Below, piece by piece: positions 18,371-26,490 of a stretch of DNA of 64,000 nt. The DNA comes from Actinoplanes sp. L3-i22 (GTDB lineage: Bacteria > Actinomycetota > Actinomycetes > Mycobacteriales > Micromonosporaceae). A program made the translations under genes and the position numbers. The DNA lies in the NCBI RefSeq assembly GCF_019704555.1, contig NZ_AP024745.1:7510501-7574500 (forward strand). Reading direction: 5' to 3'. Position 1 is the stretch's first letter, and each line of letters opens with the position of its first letter. The notes under the pieces are model-generated. The model saw nothing but the letters and a program-made list of their open reading frames with translations. It was not told the DNA's origin and made no database searches.

Positions 18371-19318
18371 ATGCCGGACGACATCGGCACCACGCGCCCG
18401 GCCCGCACGTCCGACCGGCGCGTCGCCGGGTTCGGGCGCCGGGCCGTGGTCGTCGCGGTAGCGGCCGCCGTGCTCGGTGGGCTGAGCGGTATCGCGCTGG
18501 GCTCCTGGCTGGCCTGGCGAACCGTGGACCCGCTGGCGCCGGACACGACCACCGCGCTCAGCCTCGCGCCCACGGTGCTGCCGGGTCCGTTCGACGACCG
18601 GGCCGACCACTACGGGCGGCACACGTTCTGGAATCCGTACAGCGACGACAGCCTGCACGGCGGCACCGGTGTACGCGCCGGCCGGACCACGGTGACCGGC
18701 ACCGTTCCCGCCGATGCCGACTTCGAGCAGGTGGCCGCCGCCGTCCACCAGCAGATGCTGAGCCAGGGCTGGCAGGACGTCCGGACCACGGTCCAACGGT
18801 ACGGGCCGGACACGTCACCCGCGGCGAACGCCGAGGTGACCGGCACGCGTGCCGGCTACCTCGCCGCCGTGCAGATCACCCCGGCCGACGAGACCGATCC
18901 GCCGTCGTTGAGTCTCGCGCTGATGTGGGCCGAGCCGCCCGGCCACGTGCGCGACACCGTCCTCGGCGGGGTGGCCGGTGCTCTGCTCGGCGCGCTGCTC
19001 GGGCTGTTCACCTCCCGGTGGATGCGCCGCTACGGCCGGGGAAGGCAGCGGGTGTACTCCTGGCTGTGCCTGGCCACGCTGCTGATGCTCGCCCCGGCCG
19101 GCCTGGGCAACCTCCCGACCGCGACGGGCTCCCTGCTGGCCGCCACTGATCGCGACGGCACCGGTCCCGCGGTCTACTGGGGCGGCTTCGTGATCTACGG
19201 GGCGGAACCGCTGGCCATCCTGTCGCTGGTGCCGATCCTGGCCATCCTCGTCGGATGCCTGTGGCCACGCCGGCGACCGTCCGCTCATGGAGATGAAGTC
19301 GCCGGTAACTGTTCGTAA
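18371..19318 (+). CDS. Polytopic membrane protein of unknown function
   Basis: A 315-residue product with one N-terminal membrane helix (VVVAVAAAVLGGLSGIALGS). A roughly 150-residue extracytoplasmic part follows (TVTGTVPADADFEQVAAAVH, QGWQDVRTTVQRYG). Three to four further helices lie near 200-300 (GGVAGALLGALLGLF, LCLATLLMLAPAGLGNLP, LAILSLVPILAILVGCLW). I recognise no family. It starts 25 bases after the transporter operon on the same strand and could be cotranscribed, but its content does not suggest a transport role. GC content and codon use are normal for the window. Confidence 0.75.
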   Translation: MPDDIGTTRPARTSDRRVAGFGRRAVVVAVAAAVLGGLSGIALGSWLAWRTVDPLAPDTTTALSLAPTVLPGPFDDRADHYGRHTFWNPYSDDSLHGGTGVRAGRTTVTGTVPADADFEQVAAAVHQQMLSQGWQDVRTTVQRYGPDTSPAANAEVTGTRAGYLAAVQITPADETDPPSLSLALMWAEPPGHVRDTVLGGVAGALLGALLGLFTSRWMRRYGRGRQRVYSWLCLATLLMLAPAGLGNLPTATGSLLAATDRDGTGPAVYWGGFVIYGAEPLAILSLVPILAILVGCLWPRRRPSAHGDEVAGNCS

Positions 19319-19387
19319 AGAGCGGCGGGGCACCCTGACGGTGCGGCATCAGCGTGCGCTGACGCCATTATCGAAAACGGGTGGGAA

Positions 19388-19780
19388 ATGAAGAAGAGCA
19401 CTGTTCTGCGGGGCCTGCTCGGTTCCGCCGTGGCGGTGGGCGCGAGCCTGGTCGTGCTGCCCTCCGCCGCGCAGGCCGTCTACTACTGCAAGGCGAAGGA
19501 GGTCTGCGTCTACTCGGAGCACAACGCCCGGGGCAGCGTCCTGGTCATCAAGGGCGGCACGCACAACTTCCTGCCCGGGTGGGTTTTCCAGAACGGCCTG
19601 GCCGCGAACGACAACGCGTCGTCCATCGTCAATTACTCCGGCCACAATGTCATTGTGTCGTCGGACTACGACAGCCAGGGCATCCGGGCTCTGGCCATCA
19701 CCGGCTACATCACCGAATTCTACGGCCAGGCCGGGAGCCTGCCGGACAACAGCATGTCGTTCGTCACCTACACGCAGTAG
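19388..19780 (+). CDS. Secreted small protein, peptidase inhibitor I36/crystallin-like
   Basis: The 130-residue product starts MKKSTVLRGLLGSAVAVGAS and has a clear Sec signal peptide cleaved after AQA at about 33. The mature part begins YYCKAKEVCVYSEHNARGS and then NDNASSIVNYSG, the pattern of the peptidase inhibitor family I36 (SMPI-like, beta/gamma-crystallin fold). Two Cys residues near the mature N-terminus probably pair. Homologues inhibit secreted proteases; the target here is unknown. It has its own upstream gap of about 70 bases and appears monocistronic. Confidence 0.78.
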   Translation: MKKSTVLRGLLGSAVAVGASLVVLPSAAQAVYYCKAKEVCVYSEHNARGSVLVIKGGTHNFLPGWVFQNGLAANDNASSIVNYSGHNVIVSSDYDSQGIRALAITGYITEFYGQAGSLPDNSMSFVTYTQ

Positions 19781-19835
19781 ATCCGAGTGCGGCGAACGGG
19801 CGGCTCACGGCGTACGCCAAATGCGCCTTTGATCG

Positions 19836-20774
19836 TCAGCCTTTTCCCCGCGAGTCATGAAGCGAGCGAGGCCGTGGCGCGACGCCCGGTGGCCGAGCCT
19901 CTGCGCCTCGCACGGCCCTGAGCCACGACTGCACGGCGGGCTGGCCGAGCAGGACGCCGATCAGGACCAGCACGAGGCCGCAGATCTGCCGGGCGCCGAG
20001 CGTCTCGCCGGCGATCGCGGTGCCGAGCAGGACGCCGGTCACCGGGTTGAGCAGGCCGATCAGCCCGACCGTGCCGGCGCTCAGGTGCCGCAGCCCGGTG
20101 AACCAGGCGGAGAACGCGATCGCGGTGGCGACGACGGTGACGTAGCCGAAGGCCAGCAGCGACCGCCCGTCCACCGGCGGCGGACCGCCCTCGACCAGGA
20201 CCGCGGCCGGGACCAGGAGCACTCCCCCGGCGATCAGCTGCCACGACGTCAGCGAGAACACGTCGATGCCGGCGCTCCACTTCTTCGCCAGCACGTAGCC
20301 GAGCGACGACATCGTCATCGCGGCGACCGAGGCCAGCACGCCGCGGAAGTCGATCGCGACCGGGCCGGACAGCAGCATCAGGCAGACCCCGGCGACGCCG
20401 ATCCCGGCGCCGGCCAGGTGCGCCGCCTTCGGCCGCTCGGCGAGCGCCGCCCAGGCCATCAGCATCAGGCCGACCGGCGAGGTGGCCATGATCGTCGAGG
20501 CGATGCTGGTCGGCAGCAGCTGCGCGGCCAGGTAGATCAGTGCGAAGAACGCGCCCATGTTCAGGCTGCCCAGCACCATCGAGCGCCACCACCACGAGCC
20601 GGTCGGCAGCCGCCGGTGCACCAGCAGGAGCAGCAACCCGGCCGGCAGCGCCCGGATCGCCGCGCCGTAGAACGGATAGCCGGCCGGCAAATACTGGTGC
20701 GTGACGAAGTAGGTCGTGCCGAACGCGATCGGCGCGGTCGCGGTGACCAGCGCCCACCGCAGATTAGCTTCCAT
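19836..20774 (-). CDS. EamA/DMT-family transporter
   Basis: This 312-residue inner-membrane protein has about ten hydrophobic helices in two repeated EamA halves. The first carries APIAFGTTYFVTHQYLPAGY and RALPAGLLLLL. The second carries SLGYVLAKKW and LIGLLNPVTGVLLGTAIAGE. This is the drug/metabolite exporter superfamily; the substrate is unknown. The ATG at 20774 lies inside a palindrome, so repressor binding would directly cover its start. The divergent MarR gene and the twin palindromes between them form a standard efflux-regulator unit. Confidence 0.9.
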   Translation of the reverse strand: MEANLRWALVTATAPIAFGTTYFVTHQYLPAGYPFYGAAIRALPAGLLLLLVHRRLPTGSWWWRSMVLGSLNMGAFFALIYLAAQLLPTSIASTIMATSPVGLMLMAWAALAERPKAAHLAGAGIGVAGVCLMLLSGPVAIDFRGVLASVAAMTMSSLGYVLAKKWSAGIDVFSLTSWQLIAGGVLLVPAAVLVEGGPPPVDGRSLLAFGYVTVVATAIAFSAWFTGLRHLSAGTVGLIGLLNPVTGVLLGTAIAGETLGARQICGLVLVLIGVLLGQPAVQSWLRAVRGAEARPPGVAPRPRSLHDSRGKG

Positions 20775-20804
20775 GGAAGCGACTATAGCTTCCCCGGAAG
20801 CTAT
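20767..20804. promoter_or_regulatory. Twin MarR operators between EamA and marR-type genes
   Basis: Two palindromes share the arms GCTTCC/GGAAGC. GCTTCCATGGAAGC lies at 20767-20780 and ATAGCTTCCCCGGAAGCTAT at 20785-20804. Their centres are 21 bases apart, two turns of the helix, so dimers would bind the same DNA face. The left site contains the ATG of the EamA gene and the right one lies 10 bases before the MarR start. Confidence 0.8.
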
Positions 20805-20813
20805 CCTCGGATC

Positions 20814-21344
20814 ATGGCCGAGAAGCTGGACCACGTCGCCCGCATTCAGCAGGCTTGGAATCAAGAAAGACCCGATTTGGACGTACGTCCACAGGGCGTC
20901 ATCGGCCGTTTGCACCGTCTCGCCGGCTACCTCACCGAGGAGTTACGCCTGGTGTACCGGCGCTACGGCCTCGGCGAGGGCGAGTTCGACGTGCTCGCGG
21001 CGCTGCGCCGGGCCGGCGAGCCGTACGAGCGCGCCCCGGGCGAACTCGCCGCGCACACCATGGTCACCACCGGCGCGATGACCAAACGCATCGACCGCCT
21101 CGAAGCCGGCGGACTGGTCACCCGGCGCCGGGCCGGTGGGGACGGGCGGGCCCGGGTGGTCGCGCTGACCGAGGCCGGCCGGAACCTGATCGACCAGGCG
21201 TTCGCCGAACACATGCGCAACGAGCGGCGACTGCTCGACCTGCTGACGCCGGAGGACGCGGCCCGGCTGGAACCGATCCTGGCGACCTGGCTCGCCTGCT
21301 TCGAATCGCCGTTGCCGGTCGACCCCGATCCGCGCTCGGCGTAA
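20814..21344 (+). CDS. MarR-family transcriptional regulator
   Basis: The 176-residue protein has the MarR winged helix: LRLVYRRYGLGEGEFDVLAA, then ELAAHTMVTTGAMTKRIDRL as the recognition region, and a wing RRRAGGDGRARVVALTEAG. Helices at both ends would make the dimer. It is divergent from an EamA exporter, and the paired palindromes between them are its probable operators, so it likely represses both genes until a small ligand binds. The ATG at 20814 is the first start after the operators. The HTH and neighbour logic are clear; the ligand is unknown. Confidence 0.9.
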   Translation: MAEKLDHVARIQQAWNQERPDLDVRPQGVIGRLHRLAGYLTEELRLVYRRYGLGEGEFDVLAALRRAGEPYERAPGELAAHTMVTTGAMTKRIDRLEAGGLVTRRRAGGDGRARVVALTEAGRNLIDQAFAEHMRNERRLLDLLTPEDAARLEPILATWLACFESPLPVDPDPRSA

Positions 21345-21377
21345 CCGGTCGCGCCGGCCGTCGTCGAGAATCGGCGC

Positions 21378-22295
21378 ATGGACGATCTGGTGGCCGAAAC
21401 CCCGGCGCTGACCCGGCTGCGCTGGTTGCTCGACGGCCTCGACGGCCGGTGGCCCGCGGACGTCGACGTCGACGACGCGCTGACTCCCGGCTTCGCGGAA
21501 GCGATCGGGGGCTCGGCGGCACTGCGGGACATCACCGGCAGCCGGGCGGCCGGGTTCGCGCCGATCCGGGTCGTCGGGGCCGACGCCGACGGGACGGCGG
21601 CCACCGCCCGCTTCCGCACCCGCGACGACGACCTGTGGGTGTCGCACGTCGAGGTCGAGGCCGGGCCGCCGCACCGGATCACGCTGACCCACACGCAGCG
21701 CTGGGTGCCGGACTATCTCACGCCCGGACTCCCGGCGGACTTCACCGGGGCGGCGATCCCGGCCGGGGACGGCGCGGCGCTCATCGTGTTCAGCGGCGTG
21801 CCCGGCAGCGGCAAGAGCGCGGTCGCCGAGCGGGTCGGCGCGGCGCTCGGCGTCCCGGTCTTCGGCGCCGACTGGCTGCTCGGCGCGCTCACGCCGTTCG
21901 GGATGCGCCACCGCCGCGACCTGACGGGCATCGGCGACGAGCTGCTGACCACGCTGGCCTACCGGGAACTGTCCGCCGGACGGCCGGCGATCCTCGACAC
22001 GACCAGCGAGGACCCGGAGGTACGGGCCCGCTGGTCCTCGCTGGCGTCGGCGGCCGGCGCCGCGTTCGTGCCGGTGGTCTGCGCCTGCCCGGACGAAGAT
22101 CTGCACCGCTCGCGGGTCGAGACCCGGGTGCGCGGCATCCCCGGCTGGGCCGACGCCGGCGACTGGGCGAACGTTCGCGCCCGGCTCGCGGCCTTCCCGC
22201 CGTGGCCGGACGCCCTGCTCGTCAACACGGCCGAACCACTGGCCGACTGCGTCACGCTGGTCCTCGACCACGTCGATCGCCGGCGTCAGGCTTGA
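21378..22295 (+). CDS. NTF2-like domain fused to P-loop kinase (AAA_33 type)
   Basis: The 305-residue product joins two parts. Residues 1-125 resemble the NTF2-like domain found before many actinobacterial hydrolases (DDALTPGFAEAIGGSAALRD, WVSHVEVEAGPPHRITLTHT). From about 135 a P-loop kinase follows with Walker A FSGVPGSGKSAVAERV, a lid and Asp region (ILDTTSEDPEVRARW) and RSRVETRVRGIP, as in AAA_33 small-molecule kinases. The substrate is unknown; kinases of this type often phosphorylate antibiotics, sugars or RNA ends. It follows the MarR gene by 33 bases on the same strand and may share its transcript. Confidence 0.75.
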   Translation: MDDLVAETPALTRLRWLLDGLDGRWPADVDVDDALTPGFAEAIGGSAALRDITGSRAAGFAPIRVVGADADGTAATARFRTRDDDLWVSHVEVEAGPPHRITLTHTQRWVPDYLTPGLPADFTGAAIPAGDGAALIVFSGVPGSGKSAVAERVGAALGVPVFGADWLLGALTPFGMRHRRDLTGIGDELLTTLAYRELSAGRPAILDTTSEDPEVRARWSSLASAAGAAFVPVVCACPDEDLHRSRVETRVRGIPGWADAGDWANVRARLAAFPPWPDALLVNTAEPLADCVTLVLDHVDRRRQA

Positions 22296-22425
22296 CGTCC
22301 GGACGGCTGTCGCACCACCGCGGCTACGTACGGTGGCTTCTCGGCCTGCTGATCGCGCCGCTCGACGTGATCCTGATGAGGTACGAGACGCGTGTCGTCC
22401 CGGGCGAGCTCACCGGCTGGGTGCT

Positions 22426-22678
22426 CTTTGCCAACGAAGTACGTCCGCGCCGATGAAGAGCGTGCGACGCGGGGTTCTTGCCAGCGAAGTCGGAGTTGTG
22501 CTACCTCAGTACCCATCCGCCCTCGGGGGTCCCGAACCCGCCTCGAAGAATGTCGTTGAAGGCGTCCAAGTTTCCGTGCCAAGCGTAGTGGCAGAGCAAC
22601 GTCGAGAACTCGCGGGCGAAGCCGTCGAAGTCTGAAAAGTTCGCCCCAGTGGCACAAAGACAGACTTCGTTGGCAAAG
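22426..22678. repeat. 15-base inverted repeat flanking a barstar remnant
   Basis: CTTTGCCAACGAAGT at 22426-22440 recurs exactly on the other strand at 22664-22678. A third, imperfect copy in the first orientation (TTGCCAGCGAAGT) is at 22478-22490. The repeats bound a 223-base segment that includes the barstar fragment. They may be ends of a small mobile or rearranged segment, but no target duplication was seen. Confidence 0.5.
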
Positions 22679-22680
22679 GA
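22501..22680 (-). pseudogene. Barstar-family fragment, truncated
   Basis: The frame read from about 22645 to the TAG at 22501 gives ANFSDFDGFAREF, then HYAWHGNLDAFNDILRGGFG and TPEGGWVLR. This is the highly conserved core of actinobacterial barstar-family (RNase inhibitor) proteins, where NLDAFNDILRGGFGTPEGG is diagnostic. The stop codon cuts the protein just after this core, where relatives continue for many more residues. No start codon with a ribosome site is visible upstream. I read it as a decayed immunity gene; no barnase-like toxin gene is present nearby. Confidence 0.6.
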
Positions 22681-22686
22681 CGCCGG

Positions 22687-22887
22687 GTGACCAGCGTGGT
22701 CACCTTCCTGGCCTAGTCGCTGACGTGGCTCGGCCCGGCTGGCGCGGGCTTCCTCGCCGCGGCGTTCGGGGCGCCGGTCGCCGGTCTGATCGTGGCCGGC
22801 TTCCTGGTCGCCCTCTCGGTCGTGAGCCGCTTCGTGACGGGCCTGCACCTCTTCGACCGCCCGCTGGCCGAGGTCCCGGCCGGCTGA
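22687..22887 (+). pseudogene. MFS transporter C-terminal remnant with internal stop
   Basis: The frame from 22687 reads VTSVVTFLA, a TAG stop at 22714-22716, then SLTWLGPAGAGFLAAAFGAP and VAGLIVAGFLVALSVVSRF. It ends DRPLAEVPAG and TGA at 22885. This is the last two membrane helices of a major facilitator protein. The 5' part is missing and an in-frame stop interrupts it. The same neighbourhood holds other broken genes and a second MFS gene with a short N-terminus at 24728. Confidence 0.6.
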
Positions 22888-22984
22888 CGGCCGCGCTGCG
22901 GAGCCACCGGTGCTGCCTGGGCCGCGCCGCTCGGGCGGGCGTTTCTCGCTTGATCGACAACGCTACGGGCGACACGATGGCGAC

Positions 22985-23240
22985 GTGAGCGGTCGGCGGT
23001 GGGACGACGTCAAGGACTGGTTCGATCCGGTCGAGAACGGCAGCATTCCGGGCCTCGTGATCGCCGACACGGCGCTCGGTGACTTGCAGGCGCTGCTCAC
23101 GTTGATCCGCACGGCCGGCTGGCGGGCCGAGCTCGAGCAGCGGGATCGTCGCGGCGAGGTGCCTGCCGCGGCGGGCGACCTGTTCGTGGCCGACTCGGAG
23201 GGGTGGCTGAAGTACCTGGGGATCTGGCCGGCTGATGCAG
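22985..23240 (+). pseudogene. Truncated conserved actinobacterial hypothetical gene
   Basis: The frame begins at GTG 22985 and encodes WDDVKDWFDPVENGSIPGL, then ALGDLQALLTLIRTAGWRAE, and ends its recognisable part at LGIWPADAG near 23240. I recall full-length relatives that continue for roughly another 80 residues. Here the frame instead runs on to 23419 antisense to the CBS-type enzyme gene, with low-complexity Gly/Asp sequence. It is most likely a gene cut off when the region was rearranged. A short product could still be made. Confidence 0.45.
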
Positions 23241-23263
23241 GCGCACCCTCGTCGAGCGTGGTG

Positions 23264-24625
23264 TCAGGATGCGGGTTCGTTGCTGGTCAGGGCGGTCAGG
23301 GACGGGCGGGTGACGATGCCGGTGATGCGGCCGTCGGTGAGGACGGCGAGCCGGGTGGTGTCGGGCGGGGTACGGGCGAGGGCTTCGATGGCCGGCTCGT
23401 TGATGCCGACCGGGGGTAGTGGGGGCTGGGCGAACGTGGTCAGCGGGGTGTCCGGGGCGGCGCCGGCGGTCGCGGCGAGCGGGACCGCGCCGATGACGTC
23501 GCCGGGGGCCGGGTCGCTGATCGGGCGGCCCCGGCGGGGTAGCACCAGGATCGCGACGGTGTCCGGGCCGGTGCGGGCGGGCAGGTCGCGTACCGTCGCG
23601 TCGGCCGCGAGCAACAGCGGAGCTGTCGCCGGGACGTCGCCGACCAGTGGGCCCGGCGCCGGTGGAGCCGGGAAGCCGGCGCGCCGCAGCCAGCCGTCGT
23701 CGAAGTACTTCGACAGGTAGGCGCGGCCGGAGTCCGGGGCGAGCACCACGACCAGCGAGCCCGGGTGCAGGCCCTGCGCCACCCGCAGGGCCGCGACCAC
23801 CGCGGTGCCGGTGGACGCGCCGGCCAGGATGCCCTCCTCGCGGGCGAGGCGGCGGGTCATCTCGATCGACTCGCGGTCGCTGACGCGTTCGATGCGGTCG
23901 ACGACCTGCGGATGGTACGACTGCGGCCAGACGTCCTGATCGGTCGCCGGGTGCACGTAGTGGCCGATGCTCTCCACGTAGTACGGACTGCCGTCGCCGC
24001 CGCCGTAGACCGAGTTCTCCGGGTCGGCGCCGACGATGGTGACCGTGCCGGTCTTGCGGAGGAAGGCGCCGGCGCCGCTGATCGTGCCGCCGGTGCCGAT
24101 GCCGGCGACGAAGTGGGTGATCCGGCGGCCGGTCTGGCGCCAGATCTCCGGGCCGGTGGTGGCCAGGTGGGCGCCGGGGTTGGCGGGGTTGTCGTACTGC
24201 CCGGCGAGCCAGCCGCCCGGGGTCTCGGCGGCGAGCCGGGCGGCGACCTGGGACACGTGCCGCGGGTCCTCGCGGGGGACGCCGCCGACGGTGATCACGA
24301 CCTCCGCGCCGTACGCCCGCAAGGTTTTGATCTTCTCTTCGCTGCTCTTGTCGGGGACGACGACCAGCGCCCGGTAGCCGCGTTGCGCGGCGATCATGGC
24401 CAGGCCGATGCCGGTGTTGCCGGAGGTGCCCTCGACGATCACCCCGCCGGGCAGCAGTTCGCCGGACTCCTCGGCGGCCTGGACCATGGCCAGGGCCGCG
24501 CGGTCCTTGACGCTGCCGCCGGGATTGAGGAATTCGGCTTTGAGATGGACCTCGGCGGCGAGGCCGGCGGTGATCCGGGTGAGCCGGATCAGCGGCGTGT
24601 CTCCGATGGCATCGAGCACACTCAT
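23264..24625 (-). CDS. PLP-dependent cystathionine beta-synthase/cysteine synthase-like enzyme with CBS domains
   Basis: The 453-residue protein has the fold-type II PLP domain of cysteine synthases and cystathionine beta-synthases: SVLDAIGDTPLIRL, the PLP lysine K40 in GGSVKDRAAL, the substrate loop TSGNTGIG, and the phosphate cradle GTGGTISGAG. From about 320 two degenerate CBS repeats follow (LLAADATVRDLP, LAVLTDGRITGIVTRPSLT), matching actinobacterial cystathionine beta-synthase architecture. It should condense serine or O-acetylserine with a thiol in the cytoplasm. ATG 24625 lies in an AT-rich promoter region with an inverted repeat, and no clear ribosome site is visible. Flanking genes are broken, so this intact gene may have other duties. 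Confidence 0.85.
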   Translation of the reverse strand: MSVLDAIGDTPLIRLTRITAGLAAEVHLKAEFLNPGGSVKDRAALAMVQAAEESGELLPGGVIVEGTSGNTGIGLAMIAAQRGYRALVVVPDKSSEEKIKTLRAYGAEVVITVGGVPREDPRHVSQVAARLAAETPGGWLAGQYDNPANPGAHLATTGPEIWRQTGRRITHFVAGIGTGGTISGAGAFLRKTGTVTIVGADPENSVYGGGDGSPYYVESIGHYVHPATDQDVWPQSYHPQVVDRIERVSDRESIEMTRRLAREEGILAGASTGTAVVAALRVAQGLHPGSLVVVLAPDSGRAYLSKYFDDGWLRRAGFPAPPAPGPLVGDVPATAPLLLAADATVRDLPARTGPDTVAILVLPRRGRPISDPAPGDVIGAVPLAATAGAAPDTPLTTFAQPPLPPVGINEPAIEALARTPPDTTRLAVLTDGRITGIVTRPSLTALTSNEPAS

Positions 24626-24630
24626 TCAAA

Positions 24631-24662
24631 AACCCTATCAAACATATAGGTACGATATGGTT
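24631..24662. promoter_or_regulatory. AT-rich candidate operator upstream of the CBS-type enzyme
   Basis: AACCCTATC and GATATGGTT form a 9-base inverted repeat with one mismatch around a 14-base spacer. Inside it CATAT and ATATG pair across 7 bases. It lies immediately upstream of the ATG at 24625 in an unusually A/T-rich patch, as expected for a promoter or operator. The regulator is unknown. Confidence 0.4.
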
Positions 24663-24727
24663 TAGCGCCCTACGGCCGACTTGCTCGTGACAGGATGATC
24701 TCATCCTGACCCCGCCCCGCCGGCTGT

Positions 24728-25891
24728 TTGACGGCCTCGTTCGTGTCCCAGGTCGGCAACTGGCTGACGTTCCTCGGGCTCGCCCAGTTCGTGCAGGTCC
24801 AATACGGCTCGGCCGCGACCGCCGCCGCCTTCGCCGCGCAGAGCCTGCCGAGCCTGCTGTTCGTGCGCGCCGCGGTCGCCCGGATCCCGCCGCGGCGCCG
24901 CCCGGGCGCCTACTACCTGACCCAGTTCGCGCTCGCGGGGCTGAGCCTCTCGCTCGTCATCGGCACCCCGTTGCCGTACGTGCTGGTGTTCTTCGCCCTG
25001 TCGGCGCTGCTGCGGGGCATCGCCAACCCGCTCTACCTGGCGCTCGTGGGGGAATGGGTGCCGTCCGCGGACCGGTCGGCGCTCTACATCTCGCTCGGTG
25101 CGGTCGGCTCGGTGACCCTGGCCCTGTCGCCGGCCGTCGGGGGTGTCATCGCCGCTCTGTTCGGCCTGCACTGGCTGGTGCTCATCGATGCGGTGAGTTT
25201 CCTGCTCGGACTCGCCGTGCTGCGCACCGGTCCGGCCTGGCGGCCGGTCGCCGAGCCGGGCCCGCGGGAGCCGGGGGCGTCGCTGTTCACGCTGCGCGGG
25301 CTGTTCGGCCGGCCGGTGGAACTGGCCGGCTCGTCCGCGCGGACGCTGACCGCCTGCACCTGGCTGAGCGTGATCGGTGCCGCGCTGAACGCGGTCGAGC
25401 TGCCGGTGTTCGCGGTCATCCATCATTTCGACACGCGGCTGTTCGGGTACGCGCTGTCCTGCTACGGGCTCGGCGGGTTCGCGACGCTGCCGCTGCGCCG
25501 CTTCGTCGCCGACCGGTCGTGGTTGCTGCCGTGGCTGGCCGGGGCGTACCTGGGGTCGATGGTGGCCTGGGTCTTCGGTGCGGACATTGGCGCATATGCC
25601 GGATTTTTCGGGGCAGGATTGACGTACGGGCTGGTCAACGGCGTGTTGCGGGGGCTGCTGGACCGGTCGGCGCAGGCCGGTGGGGTCGACTCGGTGCCGC
25701 TGTGGGCCTGGGCGAACCAGGTGGTCGTGGTCGCGAACCTGGTCGTCTATGCCGCTGCCGCCGCCGCGTTCGCCGCCGGGATGGCCCCGGTCGCCGGGGC
25801 GCTCGTGATGATCGGCCTCTGCGCTCTGTTCGTGGCCCAGTCGACGCGCGTGACCGCCGACCTTCCCCGGCCGGTCACCGGCCATCCGTAA
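24728..25891 (+). CDS. MFS transporter, possibly N-terminally truncated
   Basis: The 388-residue product has about eleven to twelve hydrophobic helices and MFS features: SQVGNWLTFLGLAQFVQV at the start, RGIANPLYLALVGEWVP, and ALYISLGAVGSVTLALSPAV. The only start before the first helix is TTG 24728, without a ribosome site. An in-frame TGA lies just upstream, and the usual leading residues before SQVGNWL are missing. A +1 reading of the preceding bases gives RRLFDG, which could be the lost N-terminus. It may be a frameshifted or truncated exporter. The substrate is unknown. Confidence 0.65.
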   Translation: MTASFVSQVGNWLTFLGLAQFVQVQYGSAATAAAFAAQSLPSLLFVRAAVARIPPRRRPGAYYLTQFALAGLSLSLVIGTPLPYVLVFFALSALLRGIANPLYLALVGEWVPSADRSALYISLGAVGSVTLALSPAVGGVIAALFGLHWLVLIDAVSFLLGLAVLRTGPAWRPVAEPGPREPGASLFTLRGLFGRPVELAGSSARTLTACTWLSVIGAALNAVELPVFAVIHHFDTRLFGYALSCYGLGGFATLPLRRFVADRSWLLPWLAGAYLGSMVAWVFGADIGAYAGFFGAGLTYGLVNGVLRGLLDRSAQAGGVDSVPLWAWANQVVVVANLVVYAAAAAAFAAGMAPVAGALVMIGLCALFVAQSTRVTADLPRPVTGHP

Positions 25892-25908
25892 TCGGTCGTC
25901 CCTCCTGG

Positions 25909-26490
25909 TTACCTGGTCGTGCCGCGGCGAATGGACTCGGCTCGGCGGACGCGGTCGGGGGTGAACGGCAGGGCGGTGCCCGCACCCACGCGACGGCCCG
26001 GGTGCTTGGCGTCGGTGTCCAGGCGCTTCGCCAGGGCGCGCAGCTTGGCGTCGGCCGCCGGGACCGCGAGCTGGAAGCGGCCCTCGCGCGGGGCCGGCAC
26101 GGCGTCGCCGCCCCAGCTCAGCAGGCCGTCGCACTGGGCGACGATGTCACGCACGACCGTCAACTGGTACGGCAGGAAGTTGCCCCGCGCCCCGGGCGGA
26201 TACCACCCCGGCCGGACGTCCAGCACGACCCCCGTGGCGTCCGCGACCAGGTCCCCCGGGTGCAGCGCGTCGATCTCGTAGTGGAAGCGCCGCGCCGCGT
26301 ACAGCAGCACCGTCGCCGCCGCCCCGGGCAGCAGCGCCACCGAGATGTCGGTGCCCTGGACCGCGAAGGACCGCAGCGCGGCCCCGGACACGGCCTGGGC
26401 CGGGGCCGCCTGGGCCGGGGCGGCCGGCAGGCCGGACGTGGTCAGCAGGGCTCCGGCTCCCGCCGAGGCCAGCAGGGTACGACGCCGCAT
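25909..26490 (-). CDS. Tat-exported M15 peptidase-like protein lacking metal ligands
   Basis: The 193-residue protein begins with a Tat signal (MRRRTLLASAGAGALLTTSG) cleaved near AQA. The mature part follows the layout of D-Ala-D-Ala carboxypeptidase-type M15 peptidases: FHYEIDALHPGDL, VLDVRPGWYPPGARGNFLP, VVRDIVAQCDGLLSWGGD. In active members the zinc ligands sit in SNHxSGTAxD and in a late HF motif. Here those positions read ADATGVVLD and GRFQL, so two histidines are missing and peptidase activity is doubtful. The gene shares one base with the end of the DUF1906 gene upstream, so the two are translationally coupled. Alignment is from memory. Confidence 0.7.
   Translation of the reverse strand: MRRRTLLASAGAGALLTTSGLPAAPAQAAPAQAVSGAALRSFAVQGTDISVALLPGAAATVLLYAARRFHYEIDALHPGDLVADATGVVLDVRPGWYPPGARGNFLPYQLTVVRDIVAQCDGLLSWGGDAVPAPREGRFQLAVPAADAKLRALAKRLDTDAKHPGRRVGAGTALPFTPDRVRRAESIRRGTTR

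Noticed and set aside
19330..19362. Short hairpins before the I36-like gene as terminator or operator
   Set aside because: Stems are only 5-6 bp, expected by chance at this GC content.
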